A stretch of DNA of 34,571 bases from Desulfurellales bacterium (GTDB lineage Bacteria > Campylobacterota_A > Desulfurellia > Desulfurellales > Hippeaceae). Below are positions 19,374 to 29,360 of the stretch, in pieces. The stretch covers positions 1-34,571 of the forward strand of contig JALVTR010000085.1 in assembly GCA_027035885.1 (NCBI GenBank), written 5' to 3'. Within the stretch, counting starts at the first letter, position 1. Every line of letters begins with the position of its first letter. The translations under genes were made by a program, and so were the position numbers. Under the pieces are notes generated by a model. The model saw nothing but the letters and a program-made list of their open reading frames with translations. It was not told where the DNA came from and ran no database searches.

Positions 19374-20938
19374 TGGCTGAGCCGCAAGTTAGCACTTTTC
19401 ATCTACAAAAGAAGTCTCCGTTCCATAAATTTACGCTAACTATAAACGGTCTTGGCACAATGAACAACACAATGCCTCCAAACGCAATAGAGGATAATCA
19501 AGGACAGGTAATTTACAATATGTGTCCATTGTCTCCGCAGTTAAAGCAAAAGGTAAGCGGTCTTACGCTTGTTGCCAGCGTATCATTGCCGATAATTAAA
19601 CTTGTAAACGACTACTGGAACGGTGCAGTGAGAATGTTTGTGATTCTAAATGACGGTTCATGCGGCACTATTGACAGCACAGGGAATTACACGCAAGTAG
19701 GAGGAGTAGGCACATTTTCTACTCATGCGGACGAAATAGACACGGCTATTTGGCAGTCTCAATATCTTTTGATTGTAGATGCGAACAAAGGATATTTTAG
19801 CTTTGACGGAACTACATTGACAAGTATTGACTCTACAATCAAGGGAACAGCAATTTTAATATGGCAGGGAAGAGTTTTTATAGCAAACAACAGGGTTCTA
19901 CAGTATTCGGCGGCGCTAAAATACAACGATTTTGCAACGGCCGATGGCGGCGGAGAGTTTACCATAAGCCTATCCGACTTGAAGGAGAAGATTGTTAAAA
20001 TCGTCCCTTATATGGACAGTTTATACATTATTGGCGATCATTCCATATTGGCATACACGGGAACAACAATCAGTTCAGACCCTACCAAATGGTATCAGAT
20101 GGAACTTTTCAACACACTTGGAAGCGAATACAACCAGAATGTGATTAACTTTAACAACACGATTTATCTTTTGAACGAATACGGTATTTGGGCCATAGCC
20201 TCAACGCAGAGCCAGAAAGAGGATTATCTTTTTGACATGAGCAAAGTGCAGGTAAGGAACAAAAGGGCGGACTTTATAATGATGAATAATTTAACCTTTT
20301 ACTTACTGCCTGTTTATATCACAAGCGAGATTGACTACAAAGCAAGAAACATTTTGCTTGCTTATTGCATAGACACAAAGGAGTTTTTCTATTTTGATTG
20401 GGGTATTGACATAGCTGGAGTATGGGCGACAAGGACAACAAGCAATCACGAAATCTACATTTATTCTGGAACTGATATCTATAAAATAGACGATAATTCC
20501 ACGCAGGAAGTAACGGTTGTTATACGAACCAAACAGTTTGATTTTGGATTCCCATTTATTTGGAAAACAATTAGATATTTGCTTTTTAATATAATTATTT
20601 TAAGTTCTGTTCCTTCTTTTTCCTTACGAGTTACTACCATAAACCAAACAGGGAGAAATGCTACTAACGGAACGGACATGGCTAATCAGAATATATATGT
20701 GAACAATGCAGTTATAGCTGAGAATCCCTCATATACGGACGCCATAATATTTACGAATAGTTACAATACAGCAATCGTTTTGTCATCGACATTAAACTTA
20801 ACGCAAGCTATAAGCAACATATTTTATTTTAATCAAAGCGGATTGGCATTCTTTTTTGACATTAGGGAAACTTCGAACAGCAAATGGCAGTTGATTAACA
20901 TTTATCTTGAAGGCGTAATAGGGAGAGCGTTGAGATGA
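19373..20938 (+). CDS. Beta-propeller tail nozzle protein (P22 gp10/T7 gp12-like)
   Basis: This 521-aa, almost all-beta protein has repeated blade-like strands (WNGAVRMFVILNDGS; IWQGRVFIANNRVLQYSA; YMDSLYIIGDHSILAYTG; NNTIYLLNEYGIWAIAS). This matches the packaged-DNA-stabilising or tail tubular B proteins that close the tail and hold DNA in place. It lies directly after the adaptor with an ATG overlap. GGAG precedes the start. Confidence 0.8.
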   Translation: MAEPQVSTFHLQKKSPFHKFTLTINGLGTMNNTMPPNAIEDNQGQVIYNMCPLSPQLKQKVSGLTLVASVSLPIIKLVNDYWNGAVRMFVILNDGSCGTIDSTGNYTQVGGVGTFSTHADEIDTAIWQSQYLLIVDANKGYFSFDGTTLTSIDSTIKGTAILIWQGRVFIANNRVLQYSAALKYNDFATADGGGEFTISLSDLKEKIVKIVPYMDSLYIIGDHSILAYTGTTISSDPTKWYQMELFNTLGSEYNQNVINFNNTIYLLNEYGIWAIASTQSQKEDYLFDMSKVQVRNKRADFIMMNNLTFYLLPVYITSEIDYKARNILLAYCIDTKEFFYFDWGIDIAGVWATRTTSNHEIYIYSGTDIYKIDDNSTQEVTVVIRTKQFDFGFPFIWKTIRYLLFNIIILSSVPSFSLRVTTINQTGRNATNGTDMANQNIYVNNAVIAENPSYTDAIIFTNSYNTAIVLSSTLNLTQAISNIFYFNQSGLAFFFDIRETSNSKWQLINIYLEGVIGRALR

Positions 20939-21399
20939 GTCTCAATATTCCTTATGTTGGAGTCGGTTATCATGTAAACAAGCATTTCGATAAGCAGCAA
21001 CAAATTGGTTATGTTCAATCGTGGCAGATGAATCATTACCGCCAGCACGCAATGTTTTTTATGTTTTTAAGTTCTCTCGAGTCAGCAGTTAACAACAAGG
21101 AATATAAAATTAACTTGCATTTGTTAACTTGGAACGTTCAGGATGCTGGAGCTTTTAACAATTTTATCTACCATGATAATTTTCAGCACGAACAGTTTTA
21201 TGATTGGATAAATGAGCTTGGTGCGGATTTAGCAAACTACAACAAACCGCCGATTGTAGTTTACGCAAAGTTAAATCCTATGTTAAGGGTGAACGAGTTA
21301 AATATGGAAACCTACAATAAGTTTTTCTTGCAGGAGCAAGAAACTCATAAACTAATTATCATAGGCATTAGGCAGCTTTACAGTGCCTATGGATTGTAA
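20935..21399 (+). CDS. Hypothetical virion protein, 154 aa
   Basis: The start overlaps the nozzle stop by ATGA. The product is Tyr/His/Asn-rich, mixed alpha and beta (QSWQMNHYRQHAMFFMF; VVYAKLNPMLRV). In the T7 plan the equivalent slot holds gp13. No domain is recognised. Confidence 0.6.
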   Translation: MSLNIPYVGVGYHVNKHFDKQQQIGYVQSWQMNHYRQHAMFFMFLSSLESAVNNKEYKINLHLLTWNVQDAGAFNNFIYHDNFQHEQFYDWINELGADLANYNKPPIVVYAKLNPMLRVNELNMETYNKFFLQEQETHKLIIIGIRQLYSAYGL

Positions 21400-21410
21400 A
21401 GGAGGGTAAA

Positions 21411-22202
21411 ATGGGCGGAGCAGTGGCAATAATAGGCGAGGTTGTGAGTGCGTTGAGCGGCGCTTTTGGAATTGGCGAACAATTGTTTGGCCATCATCAT
21501 GCAATTAGCATTCCTACTATTAAGCCATTTACTATTCCACAAGGAGACTTAGAGGCAATAAATAATCAGATAGCAAAGAACACACAGTTATCGGATACAG
21601 CAAGACAAGCGGCACAGCAGAGCATTGATTTATACAACAAGGGTCAATTGTCGGGAGCTTATGCGGGCGAGTATCAAAGGCAATTGCAACAGAGAAAGAA
21701 CGAGCTTATGGCTATGCTTGCAGGACAGGGATTTACGCCTCAAAGCACGCAGTATCAAACTCAAATGCAGAACCTTGCATTATGGGCGGCAAATCTTAAA
21801 TCGCAGATGCTACAGCAACAGTTAAGAAGCGGATTGGCAATGGCGGGATTATCAAACAACGCAATTAACAATTATTTAACAAAATGGAAAGCCGAGTCGG
21901 CGGCTAAAATGGGAGCGGCAGAAACAGCGGCTAACGCCATGAATACAAATCTTGCCAAACAACAGTATGAAGCTAATCAAGGTTCGGCTATAAGTTCTTT
22001 AGCTCAATCTATTCCAAAAGAGGCACAGAACTTAGCTAATCTTTACAACACACTTAAACCAGTTCACGGGCATACGATTAGCGCCGAGCAAGAGATAAAG
22101 GCAAATCCAAGTATTACACTGTTGTCGGATTTTAACCCAAATAAATCGGCAAAAGCGCCTTCTGCGAGCGGATTCAATTTAGCCGACTTAAATTTGGAGT
22201 AG
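21411..22202 (+). CDS. Internal virion/ejection protein (T7 gp14-like by position), 263 aa
   Basis: The N-terminus is a Gly/Ala-rich hydrophobic segment (MGGAVAIIGEVVSALSGAFG) followed by long Gln/Ala-rich helices (about 70-190), a composition typical of phage ejection proteins that form a channel in the host envelope. It is the first of four such genes, ahead of the 1232-aa protein. GGAGGG precedes the ATG. Role inferred from composition and order. Confidence 0.6.
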   Translation: MGGAVAIIGEVVSALSGAFGIGEQLFGHHHAISIPTIKPFTIPQGDLEAINNQIAKNTQLSDTARQAAQQSIDLYNKGQLSGAYAGEYQRQLQQRKNELMAMLAGQGFTPQSTQYQTQMQNLALWAANLKSQMLQQQLRSGLAMAGLSNNAINNYLTKWKAESAAKMGAAETAANAMNTNLAKQQYEANQGSAISSLAQSIPKEAQNLANLYNTLKPVHGHTISAEQEIKANPSITLLSDFNPNKSAKAPSASGFNLADLNLE

Positions 22203-22211
22203 GAGGCAGAA

Positions 22212-23108
22212 ATGGCTATATCGTCTATTTACAATCCAACAATAAGTCCTTTTGCCGTGCAAAAAATAAAACCAAGTTCTTCACAAACTAACTTAAACAA
22301 TAATTCGAATAATCAAAAGATGTTTCCAAGCCAGCAGTTTGCTTCAAACTATAGACATCTGGAACAGGATATGGGCAATAGGTTTGGATATACCAATGTT
22401 GAGTCAGATATTCAAAAGTTATTTAATACACCGGTGCCGGATTATATGAAAAAAGCCTATGCACAAATCCAGCAGAAAGGATTGAGTGCGTTAGCTAAAA
22501 AGAAAGCACCAGCTAAAATACCTACAGCTAATTTAGAGGGATATAAATTTGTAACAGCACAGTCGCATATGGGGAAAGAGTTTGTTCCTCAGTCAGTAAA
22601 GGATTTTAACGCTAAGGTGCAATCTGAGAACGCAAACATACAAGGTAAGTTTCAAAAGGCAAAAGAAGGTATACAAAAAGAACTTGAACAGCTTACAAAT
22701 CCACAAGTTTTAAGGTCCACTTTTTTGAGTTATGCTAAGAACACGTTAGATGGTGTTTTAAAACAGCTTGGTGAAAAGTTTGGGTTTAATTATACAAAAC
22801 CATACGAATCGTTGGAAAAAACATATGACTCAAATCAAAAGTTCCAGCAAAGCATGAATAATTTGTTTACCAATTATTTACATTTGAATTGGGATGTAGA
22901 GCCTACTCTTAATCAATTAGTTCAAGAACAAACGTATCAAGCTAACCAAACGGCAGAAGCTATTAAGAAACAACAAGAGGAAGTAGCTAAAGAACATGCT
23001 AAAGAATATGCTACCAATTTAGAAGAAGGCAATTACGGCTTATCGCATGTTCAACCTTCGGGAGGTTATGATTGGCAAAACAAACCACAGACAATAGCTG
23101 GACACTAA
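22212..23108 (+). CDS. Probable internal virion protein, 298 aa
   Basis: Asn/Gln/Lys-rich and mainly helical. The N-terminal 50 residues look disordered (SSQTNLNNNSNNQKMF). Long amphipathic helices from about 140 to 270 include EEVAKEHAKEYATNLEE. GGAGG precedes the ATG. No family is recognised; placed with ejection proteins by position. Confidence 0.55.
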   Translation: MAISSIYNPTISPFAVQKIKPSSSQTNLNNNSNNQKMFPSQQFASNYRHLEQDMGNRFGYTNVESDIQKLFNTPVPDYMKKAYAQIQQKGLSALAKKKAPAKIPTANLEGYKFVTAQSHMGKEFVPQSVKDFNAKVQSENANIQGKFQKAKEGIQKELEQLTNPQVLRSTFLSYAKNTLDGVLKQLGEKFGFNYTKPYESLEKTYDSNQKFQQSMNNLFTNYLHLNWDVEPTLNQLVQEQTYQANQTAEAIKKQQEEVAKEHAKEYATNLEEGNYGLSHVQPSGGYDWQNKPQTIAGH

Positions 23109-23118
23109 GGAGGCTATC

Positions 23119-24438
23119 ATGCCCACACCTTTTAGTGGGGTTGGAATAAACCCTAAAGAGATTACAAAAAAACCGCCTAAGAGCATTAGGCAACCTAAGA
23201 ATATATCGCCTAATTCTGGCACATGGGGATTAGGCAAGGACATAAACGGTTTTTTTCATAGCATAGCAACGGCGAAACCAAAAGGCATAAATAAAATTGG
23301 TGCAGAAATTTATAACGGTAAATTTCCTCAAGTAAAGAAAACCGTAAATGAGCCCGGTATAGTTCCCTATCCTACTTTAGACAAATACGCTATTCCATCT
23401 ACGCCTATATTGCCTAAAGCTACTCAACCTCAGATAAAGGCTAAAACTTCTCCACAGCAAAAAGTGCCTCAACAGCACGTTGTTAGGCAACCAAAAGTTG
23501 AGAGAACCATAGATAGAGCCAACAATGCCTTATCTGGCATTATGCAACAGATAAACGGTCTTGAGCAAATGTGGGGACACGATATAAGGCAATACGGCGA
23601 GCTAACAAAACAGAGCTTAAAAAAGATTACAAACACATTATCCACCGTGTCAAAACATTTAAATGATATATATGACAAATACAGTCAAATCGCTAACAAA
23701 GCATTAAACGAGTCAACGGCCACACCGCCTAAACCACCTGTATTGCAACAAAGCGTTGATATTACCAAAGGAGCAATGCCTTACGTAACCGGCCTAATAG
23801 CGTTGATGACCATGCACGAGCCAGACAGTGCAGATGATTACGCGAATATTTTATCTGGTGTGATACACTATCAACGCACATTGCAGTTGCAGAACTACAA
23901 AGCAGCCGTTGAGAGATGGAATAACTTTTTGAAAGAGGAGGCGTACAAAACAAAAACGGAGTTAGACAAATATCAAACGGCAATGGAGTCTATGCTTACA
24001 GGTTCAAAAGTTGAAGAAAACCTTGCAAAATTGAATATCACAAAAGAGCAGTTGCCGCTGAGCTATCTGGCGCAGAAGCTACAGTTGCTAAGCGAGAATA
24101 TGAAATATGCACAAAAGTTAATGGAACTTGTAAACATGATGGATTACAGAAATCATATGGTGGCTTATAGAGACAACCTTATTCAGGTTTTACGTTCAGG
24201 GACGGCAATAAAAGCTGAGCAGTTAAAGAGAAATATTGTTAACTCATTATCTTCATTGTCTAAGTTAAATGCACAGGTATCGGCTAATCCATTAGTGCCT
24301 GCAAGCGTTAAAGAGCAGATAAACCAGCAGTTGGAGAATTTAAAAACTAAATTAGGAACAATGATGCCTACAGATAATTCCTTAACGCCTACAGACATAT
24401 TTGCTACCGAACAGGCGGGAGGATTAAATGCCCAATAG
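23119..24438 (+). CDS. Probable internal virion protein (gp15-like by position), 439 aa
   Basis: The N-terminal 130 residues are Pro/Lys-rich and unstructured (KPPKSIRQPKNISPNSG). From about 135 to 410 it is helical with coiled-coil character (SLKKITNTLSTVSKHLND; EQINQQLENLKTKLG). AAGGAGG precedes the ATG; it overlaps the next gene by eleven bases. Equivalent in place to T7 gp15, but shorter. Confidence 0.55.
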   Translation: MPTPFSGVGINPKEITKKPPKSIRQPKNISPNSGTWGLGKDINGFFHSIATAKPKGINKIGAEIYNGKFPQVKKTVNEPGIVPYPTLDKYAIPSTPILPKATQPQIKAKTSPQQKVPQQHVVRQPKVERTIDRANNALSGIMQQINGLEQMWGHDIRQYGELTKQSLKKITNTLSTVSKHLNDIYDKYSQIANKALNESTATPPKPPVLQQSVDITKGAMPYVTGLIALMTMHEPDSADDYANILSGVIHYQRTLQLQNYKAAVERWNNFLKEEAYKTKTELDKYQTAMESMLTGSKVEENLAKLNITKEQLPLSYLAQKLQLLSENMKYAQKLMELVNMMDYRNHMVAYRDNLIQVLRSGTAIKAEQLKRNIVNSLSSLSKLNAQVSANPLVPASVKEQINQQLENLKTKLGTMMPTDNSLTPTDIFATEQAGGLNAQ

Positions 24439-27400
24439 CATTTTCAATCCTAAAATGCCGTTGGAAGCTAAGCATTTGTTTGAGCCTGATGTGTTTAAGG
24501 AAAAACTGCCGTATAAGATACCCAAGCCTACTCCTATGGATAAAATGGTTTCTACCGTTTACAGCGATTGGAACAAGGCGAAGGAAGGCAATATAGGCAA
24601 AATCCTTAAAATGCCTTTGGATGTAATGAATGTAGGTGTTATGACAGCTTCCAATAGTATTAGAAACCTGCTTCCAAAAGGTATAATTAGGGACGCATAC
24701 GATTACATAGCGCCAAATAATTTGCCTCAGCTTGCCATGCTTGGCATGTTCGGTCCCACAGATGACGCCGTTGCATCCGTTGCGGAAAAGACAATCGAGC
24801 CTGTTGCCGAGAAGTTAGCGGGTGAGTTGGGAGAGACAATGCCGGCTAAAATATTTAAAAATATAGTTTGGAACAGCATAAAAAAGGGAGTTGGTTTTGG
24901 TGCGGTAAGCGGAGCTGGAACGGCTATGAGCAATGTTATCTACAATAGACCGTTTACCCAAGATGTTGGTAACGCCGCTTTACTTGGCGGTGCGGTTGGC
25001 ATGGCTATTAACCCTGCCAGTATGCTTTACACGCATACGGTGGGGACGGCGTATAAAGGACTGACCAAATATGCCACCAAAGGAATAAAAGAAGCGTATA
25101 AATTGCTGCCTGACAGTTTAAAGGATGTTCTAAAGGTTACCCACTTTAAAACAGGCAATCTTGTAAATGTTCTCCATAGCGTAACGAACAGCAAGGATAA
25201 AGAGGAGATATCAAGCGTTCTTATGCATTCGCAGGCTTATAAGTTTTTTGCAAGAGCCGAAGCTCAAACTACCGTTCACACATTAGAGACGCACTATGAG
25301 CCGTTGCTTGCCAAGATAGGCGAGCAGTTGGGAACTACGCCAGCGGGAGCGTTTGAGGTTTTGACTGAAAAGGGATTATGGACAACAGAGGACATACCGA
25401 ACACGCTTGCACAGTTAGGCATACGAGCCGATCCAGATAGGGTTGAGGGATTGAAGGACTTGCAGGCATACATGAAAAGCGTTTATTTAAGCCCTATAGC
25501 CAGCGATGCAAAGATTAATCATGCATACATAGGAAGCTACTTGAATGAGAACAATAGGGAAAAGTATTTAAACTCAAGAGCAGGCAAAAGGTTGATATCC
25601 GAGCTTCAGAAACGACCGCAGGATTTAGACAGGGAGTTGAAGGCATACAAAAAGGAAATAGACAGTATAGATGCTATCAAAAAGAAAACGGTAAATGATT
25701 TTATAGACGCATTTAAGAGAGCGAATCCCGACATTCCTAAGGAAACAATCGAGGTTGCCCGAGAGGATTTGTTGACTTCGCCTGATGCTAAATCGCTTCG
25801 AGACAAAATGAACTACTACACTTCTCTTGTTGGCAGGGACGAGAAGATCGAAGCCAACCTTGCCAAGCTTGGATACGACGCGGTGCACAAGTTAGACCAG
25901 AAGCTTGATGAGATAAAAACGAGCCAGCAGAGAACCATAGAGAAATACTCAAAACGGATTGACACGCTTTTAAACCGACTCCAAACAGCTACAGAGAAAG
26001 AAACGGCAGTGCCGTTCGAGCATTACCTTAGCCGTTCTAAAAGCGCAATGACGGCATTAATGCCGAGAAAAGTTGAGGCTGAATATTTTGATACAATGAG
26101 AGGCAAAAAACTTGATTGGAACGATGTTGCAGATATGCTTTCAAGGAGCTTTAGCCATCAGGATACGGTGTTAAGCCTGCTGAGAACCGCCGATATTCTG
26201 AACCGCGCGCCGCTTCCAAAAGAGTATTGGTATTTTACGATTATGACCGACTATCCAGCATATTTTGATACAAAAGAAAAGCAGGAAGCGCTTAAGAACA
26301 TTTTGTCTAAACTGCCGCAGGTGGTTTACGACAAAGACGAGGCAGTGGGCCAGATTAGCCAAGTTCTTGGAGGCAACAAAGCGCAGGCGGAAAAGATATT
26401 CAACGAAATATACCAGCACAGCTTCGCTAACCTTAAAGCCGAAATGCCGCCCGATGTTGAGTTAAACATGCCCAGAATCGGCACATTCTACTTTGATAGG
26501 ACGACAAAGAATCTCTTTAATGCCGTTATAGGGAGGCGAGAGATAGAGGGCGGTTTAATGGAAATGCTAAATAAAGCACTGACAGCTTCCAAAAGGCTTA
26601 TGCTTTCATTTTCACTGTTTCATTTCAAGACCGAGGAGTTCTCAGCGTTATATGCCGAGCAGCCTATGGTGTTTAGAGAAATGATTATGAACGACAAGGA
26701 TTTCTTTAAGCTGAGAAAAGAGTTGTTAGAAAATTATGTTATTCCGCTTGAGAACAGGATGAGACAGGAGGGGTTAAAATTCAATGCTAACTTTAGCCGT
26801 GAGATATCATTTGCCAAGTTCAATGAGATTAAGAATATACCGTTGCTTGGCAAAGCGCTGGATTGGGTGGACACAAGGTTATGGGATAGACTCTACACTA
26901 TGAACAAACTACTTGGAGTCAAAAAGGTTGCAGAGGACGTGGCAAACGGCAGGTTGTCTTTGGTTGGAGCACAGGAAGCATTGAATGAGCTGAACATATT
27001 TTTTGGTGGGTTAAATGAGCTGAATGTTTACGCAACGCCGTTGTTTAGAAGCCTATTAAGGGTTACCTTCTTTGCCCCAGATTGGGAGCTGGCTCTTATA
27101 AAACAGCTTGGTTATGCCGTAACCGGCAAGAACTACGATTACGTGAGGTATTTTGCTAATATACTGGGTTATAACTTTGTAATCAACCAGTTGATAGCCC
27201 AATTTGCAGGCAAACAGCATAGATGGGATATTGACTTTTTAGACCGCATGATGAACGACCCGAGCTTTTTATTCCAAACAACGGTTAGAATAGGCAATCA
27301 CGATTACATTTGGGACAGTGCGGGTTTTGAGTTTGAGATGCTAAAGACATTCTATAGACCCCTAAAAGCGTTGTATCAGCACGGCATAAACGGTTTTGTT

Positions 27401-28126
27401 CCAGAGGCGTTGTATGCCTACCAATCGAAAAGTTCTCCATTAGTAAAATTTATTACTGATATGTATAAGGTGGCTTCCGAGCCGAGCAAGAATCCGCCAA
27501 CCTTATTTTTCAATATGTTTCTGCCTCTCTCAACAAGCGATTTAAAGCCTAACCAAACGCCGAGCGAAGCGTTTAATGTAATGCTTATCAACAATCTTGG
27601 CATGAGAGCGAGCGAGTTGAAGATAGGCCAGTCGGTTATAAACGCCGTAACTACTCCAGAGGAACTGCTGCCAGACGAAGTTAACCGCATAGTAACGCAG
27701 ATAAAGCGGTTTCACATAACGCCGATAACGGTGGGATACGCCATAGCTTACGAGGAAGATCCATTTTTTATCAACGACTTAGCACAGGAATACGCTAAAT
27801 TCTACGATTATGCGTATAAGGAGCATCAACCTGAGAAAGCAAGGGAAGTGGCTATGAATATAATTTCACAGATAAAGCAGTTTGCCGAGAAATGGAAAAA
27901 GAAGATTCAAAACGGCACGATGTATCAAGAGTATGTGAACGGATTATGTCAGTATTATAGTATGGACTGTAATAAAGCAGATGCACGTATGCCCGTAATG
28001 GGCAAAAAGATGATGGACAACTTCGGCATTTTATACGCCTATGCTTCGCCTGAAGCGTTAATCGATTCGTTGTGGAAGATTACCCAGATGAGGGCAAGAA
28101 CCGTTTACAGGAGAAAGTTTTATTAG
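24428..28126 (+). CDS. Large internal virion/ejection protein, 1232 aa (gp16-like by position and size)
   Basis: The longest gene of the window. Residues about 150-205 form a Gly/Ala-rich hydrophobic region (GVGFGAVSGAGTAMSN; AALLGGAVGMAINPAS) that could insert in membrane. Charged coiled-coil stretches lie around 395-540. Helical regions with Trp/Tyr follow to a C-terminus that ends RMRARTVYRRKFY-like. T7 gp16 is 1318 aa and carries an N-terminal transglycosylase; I see no such domain here, and the phage encodes one separately at 3237-3839. It would be ejected to build the channel for DNA entry. GGGAGG precedes the ATG. Confidence 0.65.
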   Translation: MPNSIFNPKMPLEAKHLFEPDVFKEKLPYKIPKPTPMDKMVSTVYSDWNKAKEGNIGKILKMPLDVMNVGVMTASNSIRNLLPKGIIRDAYDYIAPNNLPQLAMLGMFGPTDDAVASVAEKTIEPVAEKLAGELGETMPAKIFKNIVWNSIKKGVGFGAVSGAGTAMSNVIYNRPFTQDVGNAALLGGAVGMAINPASMLYTHTVGTAYKGLTKYATKGIKEAYKLLPDSLKDVLKVTHFKTGNLVNVLHSVTNSKDKEEISSVLMHSQAYKFFARAEAQTTVHTLETHYEPLLAKIGEQLGTTPAGAFEVLTEKGLWTTEDIPNTLAQLGIRADPDRVEGLKDLQAYMKSVYLSPIASDAKINHAYIGSYLNENNREKYLNSRAGKRLISELQKRPQDLDRELKAYKKEIDSIDAIKKKTVNDFIDAFKRANPDIPKETIEVAREDLLTSPDAKSLRDKMNYYTSLVGRDEKIEANLAKLGYDAVHKLDQKLDEIKTSQQRTIEKYSKRIDTLLNRLQTATEKETAVPFEHYLSRSKSAMTALMPRKVEAEYFDTMRGKKLDWNDVADMLSRSFSHQDTVLSLLRTADILNRAPLPKEYWYFTIMTDYPAYFDTKEKQEALKNILSKLPQVVYDKDEAVGQISQVLGGNKAQAEKIFNEIYQHSFANLKAEMPPDVELNMPRIGTFYFDRTTKNLFNAVIGRREIEGGLMEMLNKALTASKRLMLSFSLFHFKTEEFSALYAEQPMVFREMIMNDKDFFKLRKELLENYVIPLENRMRQEGLKFNANFSREISFAKFNEIKNIPLLGKALDWVDTRLWDRLYTMNKLLGVKKVAEDVANGRLSLVGAQEALNELNIFFGGLNELNVYATPLFRSLLRVTFFAPDWELALIKQLGYAVTGKNYDYVRYFANILGYNFVINQLIAQFAGKQHRWDIDFLDRMMNDPSFLFQTTVRIGNHDYIWDSAGFEFEMLKTFYRPLKALYQHGINGFVPEALYAYQSKSSPLVKFITDMYKVASEPSKNPPTLFFNMFLPLSTSDLKPNQTPSEAFNVMLINNLGMRASELKIGQSVINAVTTPEELLPDEVNRIVTQIKRFHITPITVGYAIAYEEDPFFINDLAQEYAKFYDYAYKEHQPEKAREVAMNIISQIKQFAEKWKKKIQNGTMYQEYVNGLCQYYSMDCNKADARMPVMGKKMMDNFGILYAYASPEALIDSLWKITQMRARTVYRRKFY

Positions 28127-28135
28127 GAGGTGGTT

Positions 28136-28369
28136 ATGAAAAAGGACAGTATGATGAAAAAGCTTGAGAAACTGGTGGACGATCTGTTAACCAATGTTGA
28201 CACTATTGAGCCAGACGAACTGTTAAAGAAGCAAACGGTTGCAAAAATCGGGCTTGAGTTTGTATCTATGAAAAACAAGATGGCGTTGGCAGATGAGGAA
28301 GGTAGTTTTTTTAGAGACTTAGAGGATGACGCAGAACATTTAGAGGAAATTAAAAAGGGAGGTTTCTAA
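28136..28369 (+). CDS. Small acidic helical protein, 77 aa, possible small terminase subunit
   Basis: I start at ATG 28136, six bases after TTAGGAGG; a GTG at 28130 overlaps the site itself. The protein (MKKDSMMKKLEKLVDDLL...) is acidic and helical. Size and position between the ejection genes and the lysis genes fit the T7 gp18 small terminase slot, but sequence similarity is not visible to me. Confidence 0.5.
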   Translation: MKKDSMMKKLEKLVDDLLTNVDTIEPDELLKKQTVAKIGLEFVSMKNKMALADEEGSFFRDLEDDAEHLEEIKKGGF

Positions 28370-28611
28370 TGGACGATTTAGAAAGGGAGCAGGAGCAATC
28401 CAGCGATATGTATAGCGGCAATATGCTCTTGATGAGTAAGATAAAACAGCAGTTGATGCACAAGATATTTATCTATGCCGTAATAGCTTTTGTTTTTATA
28501 GCCAACACGCTTATATTCACTTACGTAATGTTTAATACCAGCGTTATAAAGCTCATATCCGCAACCGTGTTTTTCGTTCTCTCTTTAGTGTTTTTAAAGC
28601 TAAAAACATGA
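28369..28611 (+). CDS. Holin candidate with two transmembrane segments, 80 aa
   Basis: A charged N-terminus of about 30 residues is followed by two hydrophobic helices (IFIYAVIAFVFIANTLIFTYV and LISATVFFVLSLVFL) and a short basic tail. This is a class II holin-like layout. The stop overlaps the previous ORF of the lysis block by ATGA. GGGAGG precedes the ATG. Confidence 0.6.
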   Translation: MDDLEREQEQSSDMYSGNMLLMSKIKQQLMHKIFIYAVIAFVFIANTLIFTYVMFNTSVIKLISATVFFVLSLVFLKLKT

Positions 28612-28622
28612 AAGGAGAATCA

Positions 28623-28841
28623 ATGCAGGAGAAACATGTTAGAGACGAGTTTAAAAGCGTATGGGATTCTATAAGGCAATTAAAAGACGATTTAAACAAG
28701 TTTGCTATCAAGCTGGAACATACCAGCACATCGGTTGAGGCGTTGGATAAAAAAATTGACCGCATGGTGGTTATTTCTACAACAATATTGGTGATTGTAA
28801 CGGCATCCTTGATAATAAGGCTGATAATGGAGTTGCACTAA
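28623..28841 (+). CDS. XhlA-like membrane protein, 72 aa
   Basis: I start at ATG 28623, with AAAGGAG five bases before, rather than 28608, which has no site. The N-terminal 50 residues form a coiled-coil (FKSVWDSIRQLKDDLNKFA ... LDKKIDRM) and the C-terminus is one transmembrane helix (VVISTTILVIVTASLIIRLI). The layout matches the XhlA/BhlA family of holin-associated proteins. Confidence 0.6.
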   Translation: MQEKHVRDEFKSVWDSIRQLKDDLNKFAIKLEHTSTSVEALDKKIDRMVVISTTILVIVTASLIIRLIMELH

Positions 28842-29188
28842 TGGAAGTAAGCGATGTTAAAAAATATGTGAAGTGGAAATATAAGTTAGGAACGCCTGCT
28901 GATATTGACAACAAAACAAGAGAACTATACAGACGCATTATTCGCCCAGTGCATCTGGATCGGTTGCCAAATTCAATAGGTATTTTGTTGCTTGATACAG
29001 CTATTGAATATGGCGTAGGGAATATAGCTATAGTTGCCGCTGATGTTGACGTAACGGCAGTCAATATGTGTCGCCAGATGGTAAGTTGCATTGCGGTTAG
29101 AAGTAAGATTGAGGGTAATAGGAATGATAAAGAAATATTAGATTATATAATTAGATATGTTAAAGGAGGCACACATGAAAAAATCTGA
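28841..29188 (+). CDS. GH108-muramidase-like protein lacking the catalytic N-terminus, 115 aa
   Basis: Residues about 18-60 (TPADIDNKTRELYRRIIRP; VHLDRLPNSIGILLLDTAIEYGVGN) follow the second half of phage N-acetylmuramidases of family GH108 ('...EIYYKNYW..LD.LP..vA..lfDfaVN.GvgrA'). The family's catalytic Glu in the N-terminal E-G-G-Y motif is missing; only about 15 residues precede this region. The product may be inactive, a remnant, or have lost its N-terminal gene part. It sits beside the holin candidates, the right place for an endolysin. GGAG precedes the start. Confidence 0.55.
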   Translation: MEVSDVKKYVKWKYKLGTPADIDNKTRELYRRIIRPVHLDRLPNSIGILLLDTAIEYGVGNIAIVAADVDVTAVNMCRQMVSCIAVRSKIEGNRNDKEILDYIIRYVKGGTHEKI

Positions 29189-29360
29189 GAAATTCGAGCG
29201 TATGGACATTTACAGCAGAGAAAAGGAACGCAAAACTCTTGAAAGGGTTTTAAACGGCATAGACCCAGGGTGGCAGGCAAGGTTTTTGGGAAACACAAAG
29301 GATATATGGGAATTGAGAGTTCAAACAAGAAAAGAATTTGAAAAGGGGTGGTATGTATGA
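29175..29360 (+). CDS. Small charged protein, 61 aa, unknown
   Basis: ATG 29175 follows AAAGGAGG at correct spacing and lies within the end of the preceding gene; an ORF start at 29157 has no site. The product is Lys/Arg/Glu-rich (MKKSEKFERMDIYSREKERK...) with Trp in two places. Overlaps the lipoprotein gene by ATGA. Confidence 0.55.
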   Translation: MKKSEKFERMDIYSREKERKTLERVLNGIDPGWQARFLGNTKDIWELRVQTRKEFEKGWYV

